Positions 32,731 to 42,905 of a stretch of 57,500 bases of DNA are shown piece after piece. Source of the DNA: Prorocentrum cordatum (lineage: Eukaryota > Sar > Dinophyceae > Prorocentrales > Prorocentraceae); contig CAUYUJ010015715.1 of assembly GCA_963575745.1 (NCBI GenBank), forward strand, positions 621,770 through 679,269, written 5' to 3'. Position 1 is the first letter of the stretch. Every line of letters starts with the position of its first letter. A model generated the notes under the pieces. The model had not been told where the DNA came from. It did no database searches and saw only the letters and a program-made list of their open reading frames with translations. Position numbers and translations under genes: made by a program.

Positions 32731-33159
32731 CGATCTTCCCGGACCTCTGGGGGGGCGGGTGCTCGAAAACGGCACTGAGGCCGAAAACGACCTCTTCTTC
32801 TTCCTCCTCCTCCTCCTCCTCCTCCCCCTCCGCCTCCTCCCCCCCTCGGCCCCAGACCCCCAGGGGTCGGGGGTTCGGGGCCCTCTCGGGGTCGAGAATC
32901 GGAAGGGCGGGGCCCCCATCGGGCCCCCACCGTGGTTCGGGGATGGACAGACCCCCCTTTAGTAAAACGTGGTTTAGTGAAAACGACCTGAGGCCCAAAC
33001 CTGGCGGGCGCAAACCTGGAAAACAACGGCCACGGCGCCCTCTCGAGAACCGAAAACGGACAACTCACTAATCGACGTGTCACTGTTGGGGGTTCTGTCC
33101 ACCCCCGAGTGGTCGATCGATCACAGATGGGGCGAGCATTTTTGTCAGTACCCCCGTCG

Positions 33160-33193
33160 GGGCCACGATCCTCGTGAGGGGTGTCGAATTTTA
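33160..33193 (-). repeat. Dispersed core: CACCCCTCACGAGGATCGTGG (inverted)
   Basis: ccacgatcctcgtgaggggt followed by gtcgaa is the reverse complement of the core at 5757-5785; neighbouring bases (ccctcccaggag) also resemble that site. Confidence 0.7.
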
Positions 33194-33425
33194 GCCCTCC
33201 CAGGAGTCGAAAAAGGACCCTCTGACCACCCGCGAAACCCCCTCTCCAGGTCCAGGGGGAGAATCAGAAGGACGGGGCACCCGTCGGAGGGTCGTGCCCC
33301 GGGGCCGCCCCGGGGGGCCGAGAGTCGGAGGGCCGGGGGGGGGCCTTGGAGGGTCGGAGGGTCGGGGCCTCGGGGCCGAGGGTCGGCGGGTCGGGCGCCG
33401 ATGCTATCTGGGCACCCACGCCAGC

Positions 33426-33680
33426 CCGAGGAGGAGGAGGAGGAGGAGGAGGAGGAGGAGGAGGAGGAGGAGAGGAGGAGGAGGAGGAGGAGGAGGGGGA
33501 GGGGGGGGGCGGACGGAGGGTGGGAGGGGAGGGCGAGGAACGGGGGGGGGGGAGGGAGAGAGAGCGAGCAGGGGCAGGAGGGGCCTCTCGGACCCACCCC
33601 TCCCTCGGACCTCGTCGTCGTCGTCCTCCTCCTCCTCCTCCTCCTCCTCCTCCTCCTCCTCCTCCTCCTCCTCCTCCTTT
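33426..33680. repeat. (GGA)n and (CCT)n arms facing each other
   Basis: GGA repeats at 33429-33500 and CCT repeats at 33628-33680 are complementary and could form a hairpin. No supported gene lies in 32731-34127. Confidence 0.85.
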
Positions 33681-34127
33681 TCCCAACCCCAGCGGAATCA
33701 AAACCGGAATCGACGAAAGTCGGGAACGCCGGATCGAAACTGGAATCGGCATCCGAGCGCCAGATCGGAATCGAAACTGGAAAAGGCCAGAGGAATCGGA
33801 CCGAAACTGGAATCGGCAGGGGCCCATGTACTGGCGGCGGGGGCATCGGGGCGGCTGGCAGCGTGGGAGGCGGCGGCGGGGCTCGCGTGGGCGGCAGCTC
33901 GGTGTGGTGCTGCTGCCTTCGTGCCGGGCCGGCCCGCCGCGGCGAACGCGACGAGCGCGACCTCGAGTCGAACCGCGCGGGGCCGTCGTGCCGCCCGCGG
34001 GAGTCGGCGCTCGACCGGTCGCGGTGAGCGCGCCCGGGGCGGCCGACCTCGCCGGTGCCGCGGCACGCAGCCATGGAGGCAGACGGTCGGGAGACCTCAC
34101 AGTGCTGGTCGCACCTCTGAAGGGGCC

Positions 34128-34523
34128 CTAGGACACACAAATAAATACACACAAATAAAATAATCCCCCATATTTCTTTATATTTTCTGGGTTTCTGTCT
34201 TCCCCCCTACTTCCCATATTTTCCCCTATTTTCTGGGGATCGCCGATGAATTGTGTCTGTGTGTTTTTTCCCCTCCCGAACCTCGAAGGCACGGCACGGC
34301 TGTCCTCCTCGAGGTCTCTGGCCGCGGTGAGGACGACGGCATGCCCGCCGCAGTCCCGCGCATCCTGGGAGTCCCCGCGGTCGTCGCCGCGGCGCTCGTA
34401 TACGCCCAGGTGGTCGGAGGCCCAGCGCTCGTCCCGTCGGCGAGCTCCACCGTGGGCCTCCCGGTCGTCGGCCCTGCTCCAATCTCTGCCCTTGCCCTGG
34501 CCCCTCGTGGCCTTCTGCCGCTC
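34128..34523 (-). CDS. Possible continuation of the leucine-rich-repeat gene beyond the element
   Basis: With the 34529-34703 element and one target copy removed, the frame continues for 131 codons to a TAG at 34130-34128. The first 70 or so residues are rich in Arg, Asp, Glu and Gly, and the beginning resembles the linker between the two leucine-rich-repeat domains. The part below about 34260 is AT-rich and is more likely untranslated or intronic, so the true end is unknown. This could be a coding exon of the gene or a dead 3' end cut off by the insertion. Confidence 0.45.
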   Translation of the reverse strand, partial: ERQKATRGQGKGRDWSRADDREAHGGARRRDERWASDHLGVYERRGDDRGDSQDARDCGGHAVVLTAARDLEEDSRAVPSRFGRGKNTQTQFIGDPQKIGENMGSRGEDRNPENIKKYGGLFYLCVFICVS

Positions 34524-34528
34524 GAAGT

Positions 34529-34703
34529 TTGGGCGTGGCTTAATGGGGGGGTCACAAATGGGGGGGTCAGAAAAGGTCCCCTTTCGTGCCCTTTTCAGGC
34601 CCCTCCAGAGCCCCAGGGGGCTCGTTTAGGTACCATTTGGGTACCTTTTCGGACCACCCTCGCCACCCCCCCATTTATGACCCCCCCATTACGCAACGCC
34701 CAA
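34529..34703 (-). mobile_element. Inverted-repeat element family C inside the leucine-rich-repeat gene
   Basis: This 175-bp element has 38-bp terminal inverted repeats (left ttgggcgtggcttaatgggg, right inverted ttgggcgttgcgtaatgggg) with three mismatches, and a perfect 5-bp target duplication, gaagt, at 34524-34528 and 34704-34708. On the minus strand the first TAA in it ends the current reading frame of the leucine-rich-repeat gene. Removing the element and one gaagt (180 bp) restores the frame. Confidence 0.92.
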
Positions 34704-36026
34704 GAAGTAAGGCAGGTGGACCTTCCGGCCGAACGCGCACCGCTTCGATGTGCATCGGAGCTCGTCGCGCCGGCGGCAGATGCTCAGGCCAGAAATCTCC
34801 ATGTCCAGGAGAAAGTTCAGGGGCGCATCCACGTCGTTCATTTCTAGACGCACCCACAAGGGAGTATCATTCTCGGACCTGTGCCTGTCGGCCGCCCGGA
34901 GGATCCTGCCGATGCCCTCCGCGGTCAGGCTGTTGTGCGACAGGTGGAGCTCCTCGAGCGCGGGGCACTCCGAGCACAGCCTGGCGAGGTCCTCGGCGCC
35001 CCTGTCGTCAATGATGTTCCCGTGGAGCTTGAGGATCTTGAGCTTGTCGCACTGGAGGCACATGTTGGTGACCTTGCGGAGTCCCACTGACGACAATGTG
35101 TTTAGCGAAAGATCGACCTCCTCGTATGGTCCGGGGTCAAGCATATCTCGCCTCAACATGTCGTCGGTCAGGTTGAGCCGCTGCATGTCCAGCTTGTGTA
35201 TCGATCTGCGACTCCCGTACTCGCCCGCGTGCTCGGACTCAACCTCCTCCGCGTTCCAGTCGCGGCCGTTCCAGTCGCGGCGATCTTCGCCACGGCGCTC
35301 GTCTCTGTGATCTTCCAACCAAGCCTCTTTGTCCTGGTGATTGCGGGAGCCTTCATAGGACTCCCTGTAGGGCTTCTTCCAATCCTCCCATTCGTAGGAC
35401 TTGTGCCAATCCTTGCCGTCCTTGCCCTTGCCCTTTCCCTTCGTCGACTTCTGCGTCTCGAAATGGGGCAGGTGAACTTTACAGCCGTGAGCACATCTCC
35501 GCGGGTTGCATCGAACCTCGTCGCGCCTGAAGCACACGCTGATGCTGGACTGGCGTATCTCATCGAGGTAACGAGCAGGATCCATCACGTCGTTCATTTC
35601 GAGGCGCATCCACAAAGGAGTCGTAGCATTCTCGGACCTGTGCCTGTCGGCCGCCCGGAGGATCCTGCCGATGCCCTCCGCGGTCAGGCTGTTGTGCGAC
35701 AGGTGGAGCTCCTCGAGGGCCCCGCACTCGGCGCACAACCTGGCGAGATCATCCGCACCGCGGTCATCAATCATGTTCTTGAACAGCTTGAGGACCCTGA
35801 GCTTGTCACACCGGAGGCACAAGTCGACGACCATGCGGAGTCCCCCCGACGCCAATCTGTTCATCGAGAAGTCGATCTCCTCGTACGGTCCGGGATCAGG
35901 CAGCGTTCGCCTGAGCTGGCCGTCGGTGAGATCACGCCCCGACATGTCCAGGACGCTCCGCCCGCCCCTCGTGTTGCGGCCCCTGTGCGTGACCCCGCCG
36001 CCGCGCCCACCCCCGCCGCGCCCCAT
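34689..36026 (-). CDS. Protein with two tandem leucine-rich-repeat (RNI-like) domains
   Basis: A 445-residue frame runs from an ATG at 36026 (codon 1 of MGRGGGGRGGG, an RGG-like N-terminus) to a TAA at 34691-34689. Residues 24-189 and 275-441 are two copies of one domain, each with leucine-rich repeats of the ribonuclease-inhibitor type (LEELHLSHNSLTAEGIGRIL in both) and a C-terminal CxxRCxxxxKVHLPxF block. Residues 190-272 are a charged Lys/Arg/Asp/Glu/Trp linker. Such domains bind protein or nucleic-acid partners, but no specific role can be given; I recall the domain-plus-HLPHF arrangement from dinoflagellate proteins. The start is chosen because the first domain begins right after it. The stop lies inside a transposable element, and beyond it the frame 34523-34131 encodes a second linker, ERQKATRGQGKGRD, resembling ETQKSTKGKGKGKD at 190-203. 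The real protein may therefore be longer if the element is spliced out. Confidence 0.85.
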   Translation of the reverse strand: MGRGGGGRGGGVTHRGRNTRGGRSVLDMSGRDLTDGQLRRTLPDPGPYEEIDFSMNRLASGGLRMVVDLCLRCDKLRVLKLFKNMIDDRGADDLARLCAECGALEELHLSHNSLTAEGIGRILRAADRHRSENATTPLWMRLEMNDVMDPARYLDEIRQSSISVCFRRDEVRCNPRRCAHGCKVHLPHFETQKSTKGKGKGKDGKDWHKSYEWEDWKKPYRESYEGSRNHQDKEAWLEDHRDERRGEDRRDWNGRDWNAEEVESEHAGEYGSRRSIHKLDMQRLNLTDDMLRRDMLDPGPYEEVDLSLNTLSSVGLRKVTNMCLQCDKLKILKLHGNIIDDRGAEDLARLCSECPALEELHLSHNSLTAEGIGRILRAADRHRSENDTPLWVRLEMNDVDAPLNFLLDMEISGLSICRRRDELRCTSKRCAFGRKVHLPYFLGVA

Positions 36027-36739
36027 GCAGGGCCGCCGACCTCTGCGGCGGGGTGCGCCTCTCCCCGCGCGCCCACCCGCAGGGCCCGCGGACAGCAGGC
36101 GCCGTGCCCGCGGCGGCGTGCCGCGGCCGAGGCCCCCGGGGGATGGGCGGCGCGGGGCACGCCGCCGCGGCGCGGGCCTCACGCGGCGGCCCGCCGCGCG
36201 CCTGCCCCGCAGACCGCGCGGCGACGCATGGCGGCGCGCCCTGCGCGGGGCGGGCCCCTGCGCGGGGGAGGCGTGCGCGAAGGGCCGCCGCCCGCGCGGC
36301 GGGCGGCCCTTGAGCCACTCTAGCCCCCCTTCTACCCCGAGTACAGATGTCGAGGTAGAAATGAGATTGCTGGGTGCTGCGGTTCAGCAGCGACTTCGTG
36401 ACGGGACAGCTGAAGGCAAGGTCTTCACGTCTCGGTCGTCTGGCGCCGGGAGGAAGAGTGTTGAGCAGAAGGAGGAAGATCGAGGATCGAGAGGGCGCAT
36501 CGACGAGGAAGAAAATCGAGGCCTTCTCATCCTGTAGCTTGCCCGACCTCTGAAAGGCCCTCCAATGCGCAAAGGTGGCCGCCCGCGCGCCCGGATGCGC
36601 AGCGCCCGCGCGGCCGCCGCGGCGGCCGCTAAGACCGCCGCCGTGGATGCCGTCGACAGCGCCTGCCGCGGCACCGGCAACGACGGCGGTCGGCGACGGT
36701 CGGCGCCGATCGGCGACGACTGCGACGGCGATTTCGCGT
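36027..36739. other. GC-rich upstream region of the leucine-rich-repeat gene; no gene
   Basis: Very GC-rich. On the minus strand ccgccgcagaggtcgg lies about 20 nt before the ATG and offers an AG that could accept a spliced leader. No conventional promoter element is recognisable. Confidence 0.35.
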
Positions 36740-37200
36740 GGCAACTGTCCCAGCTTCAGCCCAGCAACTTTTCCAACTTCGCCTGGCAACTCGTCCCATT
36801 TCGCCTGGTCGTGTTCCCCATTTCGCCTTGCAGCTTTTCTCATTTCGCCTGACGACTTGTTCCACTTCACATCGCCAATTCTTCCATCTCGCCGAGCAAC
36901 TTCTCCCATTTCGCCTTGCCACTTTTCCAACTTCGCCGAACAATTTGTCAAATTTCGCCGGGCAGCTTGTCCAATTTCGCCCAGCAACTCTTCTAGCTTC
37001 GCCAGGCAACTTTCGTGTCGCCTGGCAACTTCCCCGCTTCGCCTGGCAACTGTTCCCATTTCGTCGGGCACCTTTTTGCCGTTTCTCCTGGCAACCTTTG
37101 CCGTTTCGCCTGGCAACTTTTGCCGATTCGCCTGATATTGTTTCCGCTTCGCCTGGCAACTTTTGCCGATTCGCCTGGGCAACGTTCGCAGCTTCGAGAC
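36740..37200 (-). repeat. ~24-bp degenerate minisatellite
   Basis: Units of the type tttcgcctggcaacttttcc repeat for 460 bp. On the minus strand they translate as GEVGKVARRNGKS-like 8-residue repeats in more than one frame, so coding status is doubtful. Confidence 0.85.
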
Positions 37201-37369
37201 ACCCTCGCAATCTGTTCTGAAAACACCTGAGCCCAAGCCACCAAACAGGGAAGCTGCCTGAGACATCCCGCAATCTGGCCGCGAACGGGCGAGTGTCGTA
37301 CCCCGTGGCGGCTCCCCCTTGGGGTGCTGAAACCAACGCCTCGCTCGAGACGTCCTCACATGGTTGAAT

Positions 37370-37690
37370 CCAAGGCGGGCCTGAGTGTGAGTGGTATATG
37401 TGGGTAAGTCAGAGCGTGGGTGAACGTGACTGCGAGTGGCTCTGAAAGTGTGCGAGTCTTAGTGTGAGAAGAGAATCTGAGCGTGAGCGCATGTGAGTGT
37501 GAGCGCATCTGAGTACGAGCGTATCTGAATATGAGTGTATCCGAGTAGGGGCGGGACTGAGCGTTGACTCTGAACATGAGTGGGCCCAGGTGTGCGTCTG
37601 ACTGTGGGTGACTCTGGGTGTGAGTGTGCATGTGAGCAGGTCCGAGTGTGAGCGAGTCTGAGTTTGAGTGAGCCTATGTGCAGGTGAGGA
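37370..37690 (+). repeat. Degenerate GAGTGTGAGCG repeat
   Basis: Irregular repeats of gagtgtgagcgcatctgagt. No gene in 37201-37369 either. Confidence 0.8.
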
Positions 37691-38108
37691 GGGGGGAGGA
37701 GAAAAGGCGGAGGCGGAGGCGTTTTCCACTCGTGGGGAGACCGAGCTCACCACGTACACCCTTGGATGACGGGGCGCTGATTATCATTAAACCCTATCGA
37801 TTAGCTACTTCTTTTGGGGTTTTGGGGGAAATTCGAGGGTTACCTTCGAATTCCCCAAGAATCTCAATACGTTCTGAAACAAGACTAAATGCAATATTAT
37901 TCTTCTGGGGCTGGCCTGGGGCTTGAAATTACAAGGTAACCCTTGGGTGGCGGCGCACGGGAAGCCCTGCACCCCGCGCACTGTCGAGCCGCGCAGGCAT
38001 CCCCCATGGGGCCGGGCCTGCTGGCTTTCTCGCTCGCCCGCCGCGGCTCGGCCTCGGCGCGCGACAGCGCAGAACCAGCGCGCGCTGCAGAGAAGGCCCC
38101 GCCTTTGG
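37691..38108. other. No supported gene
   Basis: Short purine-rich patch, then moderate-complexity DNA. A small inverted repeat (aattcgagggttaccttcgaatt) lies at 37832-37854. Confidence 0.4.
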
Positions 38109-38271
38109 CTACCTACCAGACCACCCCAACCCAACCCGAAGACCCGAATTTCGGGTTGGGGGGGGTAAGGGTTCCACATGTGTTTTTTCGACGTTTCCCG
38201 ACCCCCCCCCCCACTGGAAATCGAGGGTAAATTTGAGCCTTCGGGTTGGGTTGGGGTGGTTTGGTGGGTGG
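38109..38271. repeat. Inverted repeat with perfect 22-bp arms
   Basis: accaccccaacccaacccga plus ag at 38120-38141 and its exact inverse at 38239-38260 form the arms; weaker pairing extends about 11 bp outward. A smaller hairpin (acccgaatttcgggt) lies inside at 38142-38156. It may be a small foldback element. Confidence 0.85.
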
Positions 38272-39250
38272 TGAGCCTTATCGAGGGCCGAAGGAGTCGA
38301 CGGTTCTTCCTCCGCGGAAGGCTAGCGGAAGGACGGCGAGAGGAGAACGGGGGCGGTCCCGCCTTCGGAAGGTCGGCAGAAATAAAGTTTCCTGTTCGCA
38401 ACGCTGGCGGACGCGAGCGCGATTGCAGAGCCGCCGGGCCGCGCCCGACACTGGGAGCACTACAGCAGGTGGGAAAGCGCAGGACGGCCGCGCAGGAGGG
38501 GGGGAACGCGGAAGTAAAAACTGGCGCCCCCCAAGAGATGGCCACGTTCTTGGGCCCAGGGCTCTGGGAGCTAGCGGCGCGCAGGTGCGCGCGCAGAGCT
38601 CTGCCGACTGACGCAGCCCGCCGCTGCGCTGGGGCGTTGCAGCGGCCTGGCCTGCTGACACCCGCGCCGGCGAGCTGCCCTGGAGGCTCACCGCCCTGCG
38701 CAGCAGGTCCGCGGCGCGCCGCCGCAGGGGCGCTGCCGCAGGGTGCTGCTGGATGGCAGGGCCTGCCGCTGCACTGGAGCGCGGACTGCAGCGCGGCCGC
38801 GCGTCGCGCACCACTGCGTAATGCCTGCTGTAGTTTGCGCGCTCCCGCCACGGCGCCCGCAACTGCTATCCGCGGCCTCGCGAGCCGGGCCCATAGGCCG
38901 CGACCCCATGGATACGGGGCGCTCTTCCGCAGATGACCTGCGCGGAACGTGCCCATGCGACCGCGCATCCATGGGATCGCACCCCGGAATTCGGACCGCG
39001 AGGGCGTGGATATGGATATGCTTGCCGCTCGTGAAACACAGGGAACCTGAACCCTGAACTCTGGATTGGTACAGGTGGCCGTCGCCAGACCGCTGGCGCA
39101 CGCGCGCTGGCAGCACTGCGCTGCGGAGGAGCGCCGTGCGCTGCCAGGAGCCCCGGAGTCTGACAGCAGCTGCCGGAGCACACCCGCCAGATGCTTACGG
39201 CAGGGCACCTGCGCTGCGGGAAGTGGGATCAGTATAGACTCAAGCGGCTG
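38272..39250. other. No supported gene
   Basis: GC-rich, with an Ala/Arg-rich plus-strand frame (38178-38936) and competing minus-strand frames. A ccatggat...atccatgg inverted repeat at 38905-38975 is the only structure noted. Confidence 0.35.
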
Positions 39251-39253
39251 GGG

Positions 39254-39504
39254 ATGATGGCTGGAACGGCGATTGCGACGACGATGATGACGACATGGAT
39301 GATGAGGATGATCATGATGGCGATGGTGATGACGATGAGGATGATGATGACGGTAATGCTGCTATTTAAAACACGAAGACGACTGAAAAAATGGCAATAA
39401 CAACAAATATGCGATTGCCACTACTAAACAAACAAAATGAAGCCGTAATAGTAATAGTGATAGTGGTAGAAGTAGTAGTCGTAGTAGTAGTAGTAGTAGT
39501 AGTA

Positions 39505-39575
<71 letters not shown>

Positions 39576-39686
39576 AGTAGTAGTAGTAGTAGTAGCAGCA
39601 GCAGCAGCAGCAGCAGTTGTGGTAGTAGTAGTAGTAGTAGTAGTAAAAATAATAGTAGCAGTAGCAGTAGCAGTAGCAGTAGTAGC

Positions 39687-39763
<77 letters not shown>

Positions 39764-39764
39764 C

Positions 39765-39811
<47 letters not shown>

Positions 39812-39886
39812 TAGTCGTAGTAATTAGTAGTAGTAGTAGTAGTGTAGTAGTAGTAGTAGTCGTAGTCGTAGTCGTATAGCGTAGTC

Positions 39887-39941
<55 letters not shown>

Positions 39942-39978
39942 TGGTAGTGGTAGTGGTAGTGGTAGTGGTAGTGGTAGT

Positions 39979-40044
<66 letters not shown>

Positions 40045-40100
40045 TAGTAGTAGTAATAGTAGTGTAGTAGTAGTAGTAGTATTATTAGTAGTAGTAGTAC

Positions 40101-40134
<34 letters not shown>

Positions 40135-40140
40135 TAGTTA
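39254..40140 (+). repeat. GAT-rich tract, then (GTA)n with internal (GTC)n array
   Basis: GATGAT-type repeats at 39254-39355 and an interrupted GTA/TAG array from about 39430 to 40140, with a clean GTC block at about 39504-39574. Open frames here are homopolymer runs and are not genes. Confidence 0.95.
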
Positions 40141-40206
40141 CTACTACTAGTTAGTTTTTTTTTTGTTCAAAAGTAGTTAGTAGTAGTTAGTAGTTAGTTA
40201 TTAATA

Positions 40207-40727
<521 letters not shown>

Positions 40728-40734
40728 GTTGCAC

Positions 40735-40965
40735 CTGGTCTTCGTGTCGCTACAAACCTCACCTTCGTGTACTCTTCTTTTGTATCAGGCCTAATAGAAC
40801 TCCTACCAGGGGAATTACGAAAACCGTAGTTTCAAACCTGGCCTTCGTGTCTTTCGCGCCAATGCCTACCTTCGTGCACTATTCGCTGTAGAGGCTGTAG
40901 ATGGGATTCGTATGAGAAAGTGAACAAAAAACGACAGTTTTACACCTGTCCTTCGTGTCGACGTC
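40735..40965 (+). repeat. Scattered AACCTCACCTTCGTGTACT motif
   Basis: Variants of aacctcaccttcgtgtactc occur at about 40735, 40757, 40831, 40864 and 40944 without a fixed spacing; more lie at 41945-42185 and one inverted copy at 42299. Confidence 0.7.
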
Positions 40966-41005
40966 GGATTTGGAGCAACCGCCACTGCCAGCCGCTTCAT
41001 TTCGG

Positions 41006-41376
41006 CACAACCCTCTCGAGGATCGTGGGCCTGGCCCTCCGACGCGCGATTCCGGCGCGCACTTCACTAGGATCGTGGCCCTGGTCCAAATGGGAGCGCT
41101 GCCGAAGGCCCACCGACGTCCAATTCCGGCACGCCGCTCACGAGGATCGTGTCCTGGCCCAGCTGGGAGCGCTGCCGACGGCCCACCGATGAGCAATATC
41201 GGCGCACCCCTCACACGGATCGTAGACCTCGCCACATTTGGATCGCCGCCCGACGCTGAAGTTCGGCACACCTCTCACATGGATCGTGGCCCTGGCCCAA
41301 TGTGGAGCGCTGCCGACGGCCCACCGACGCCCAATGCCGGAACACCCCTCACGAGGATCGTGGCCCTCTGGTCCAC
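41006..41376 (+). repeat. Six degenerate ~55-73-bp tandem units with the GAGGATCGTGG core
   Basis: Units of the form cacccctcacgaggatcgtg followed by gccctggcccaa...ctgccgacggcccaccga...ccaatgccgg repeat six times with marked divergence. The core is shared with 5757-5785 and 33160-33193. Confidence 0.85.
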
Positions 41377-41449
41377 TTGAGAGTGGGTTTTCATAAGGAA
41401 AGGGCAGGCACCACGGCCAAAGGCGAGGGCAGCACCGCACGGAAACATG

Positions 41450-41905
41450 GTGCCTCCTCCCCCTGCTCCTCCTCCTTCCGCCCTCCTCCTCATCCCGCTC
41501 CTCCCTCCTCCTGCTCTTCATCCTCCTCCTCCCTCCCACCCTCCCTCCCTCCCTTCCGGCCTCCATCCCTCCCTCCTTCCTTCCTTCCCTTCCCCTTTCC
41601 TCCTCACCCTTTCTCCTCCTCCCTCTTGTCCTCCTCCTCCTCCTCTCTCGTCCTCCTCCTTCGCCTCTTGCTCTTCCTTCTTCTCCTCACCGGATCAGCA
41701 GGAGGAAGGAGGAGGGAGGGGGAGGAGGAGGAAGAGGAGGAGGAGGAGGAGGAGGAGGAAAAGGAGGAGGAGGAAGAGGAGGAAAGGAGGATGAGGAGGA
41801 GGTGGGGGACGGGCAGGAGGAGGAGGAGGAGGAGGAGGAGGAGGAGGAGGAAGAGGAGGGGGAGGAGGAGGAGGGGGAGGAGGAGGAGGAGGAAGAGGAA
41901 AGCGA
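41450..41905. repeat. CCT-rich half followed by GGA-rich half
   Basis: About 240 bp of pyrimidine-rich repeats (41450-41690) are followed by about 205 bp of GGA repeats (41700-41905). The two halves are complementary in composition and could fold into a long imperfect hairpin. Confidence 0.9.
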
Positions 41906-41944
41906 GCAGGAAAAGAGGAACGCTGTTTTCTCGTCTTCCACAAT

Positions 41945-42185
41945 GGGTTTGCGAACCTCACCTTCGTGTACTATTGGCTCTATAGCCCCTGTATTGTTTT
42001 CTTACGAGCGAACGGCGAAATTGTGGGTTTCCGAACCCCTTCTTCGTGTACTATTAGAATCAGTGGGCTTCCGAACCTCATTTTCGTGTACTATTAGCTC
42101 TATAGCCCCCTGTATTGTTTTCCTATCAGCGAATGGCGAAATTGTGGGTTTCCGAACTCCTGCTTCGTGTACGATTAAACTCCGA
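41945..42185 (+). repeat. Tandem units with the CGAACCTCACCTTCGTGTACT motif
   Basis: The motif occurs at about 41945, 42032, 42072 and 42150, and an intervening block (tctatagcccc...tgtattgttttc, gcgaa.ggcgaaattgtgg) is repeated once about 120 bp apart. Confidence 0.85.
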
Positions 42186-42227
42186 CTATTCTATGTTATT
42201 CTATTTGGTTTTAACTGATTGTGTGGA

Positions 42228-42283
42228 ACCGAACCCGAACCCGAACCCGAACCCGAACCCGAACCCGAACCCGAACCCGTACC
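42228..42283 (+). repeat. (CCCGAA)n hexamer array
   Basis: About eight copies of cccgaa, i.e. TTCGGG on the other strand. Confidence 0.95.
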
Positions 42284-42315
42284 CATTCATTCTCAGTAGA
42301 CACGAAGGTGAGGTT

Positions 42316-42353
42316 TGACCCCAGTAGTAGTAGTAGTAGTAGTCGTCGTAGTC

Positions 42354-42402
<49 letters not shown>

Positions 42403-42435
42403 GAGGAGGAGGAGTAGGAGTAGGAGTAGGAGTAG

Positions 42436-42485
<50 letters not shown>

Positions 42486-42522
42486 TCAGGAATAGTGGTT
42501 GTAATAGTAGTAGTAGTAGCAA

Positions 42523-42566
<44 letters not shown>

Positions 42567-42772
42567 ATAGTAGTAGTAATAGTAGTAGTAATAGTAGTAG
42601 TAGTAGTAGTCGTCGTAGTAGTAGTAGTAGTAGTAGTAGTAGCAATCGTAAAAGGAGAAATTGCCGTATAAGTAGTAGTAGTAATCGTAGCCCGTCACAG
42701 CAATCGCAGTATAAGTAAAGTAATAGTAGTAGTAGTACTAGTAGTAGTAGAAGAAGTAGTAGTAGTAGTAGC

Positions 42773-42847
<75 letters not shown>

Positions 42848-42848
42848 C

Positions 42849-42884
<36 letters not shown>

Positions 42885-42905
42885 ATAGTACTAGTAGTAC
42901 ATGAT
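42316..42905 (+). repeat. (TAG)n array upstream of the reverse transcriptase remnant
   Basis: Interrupted TAG array with GGA-TAG variants. Its left edge is preceded by gacacgaaggtgaggtttga, the inverse of the AACCTCACCTTCGTGT motif found at 40757 and 41945. 42906-43486 is GC-rich with no clear gene and may hold the 5' end of the element that follows. Confidence 0.95.

Noticed and set aside
31250-33083. Three overlapping 300-440-codon frames on both strands
   Set aside because: All are Arg/Ala/Pro/Gly-rich with no domain; long open frames are expected in DNA of this GC content.
42228-42283. True telomere end
   Set aside because: Only eight hexamers, internal, and the motif is TTCGGG rather than TTTAGGG.
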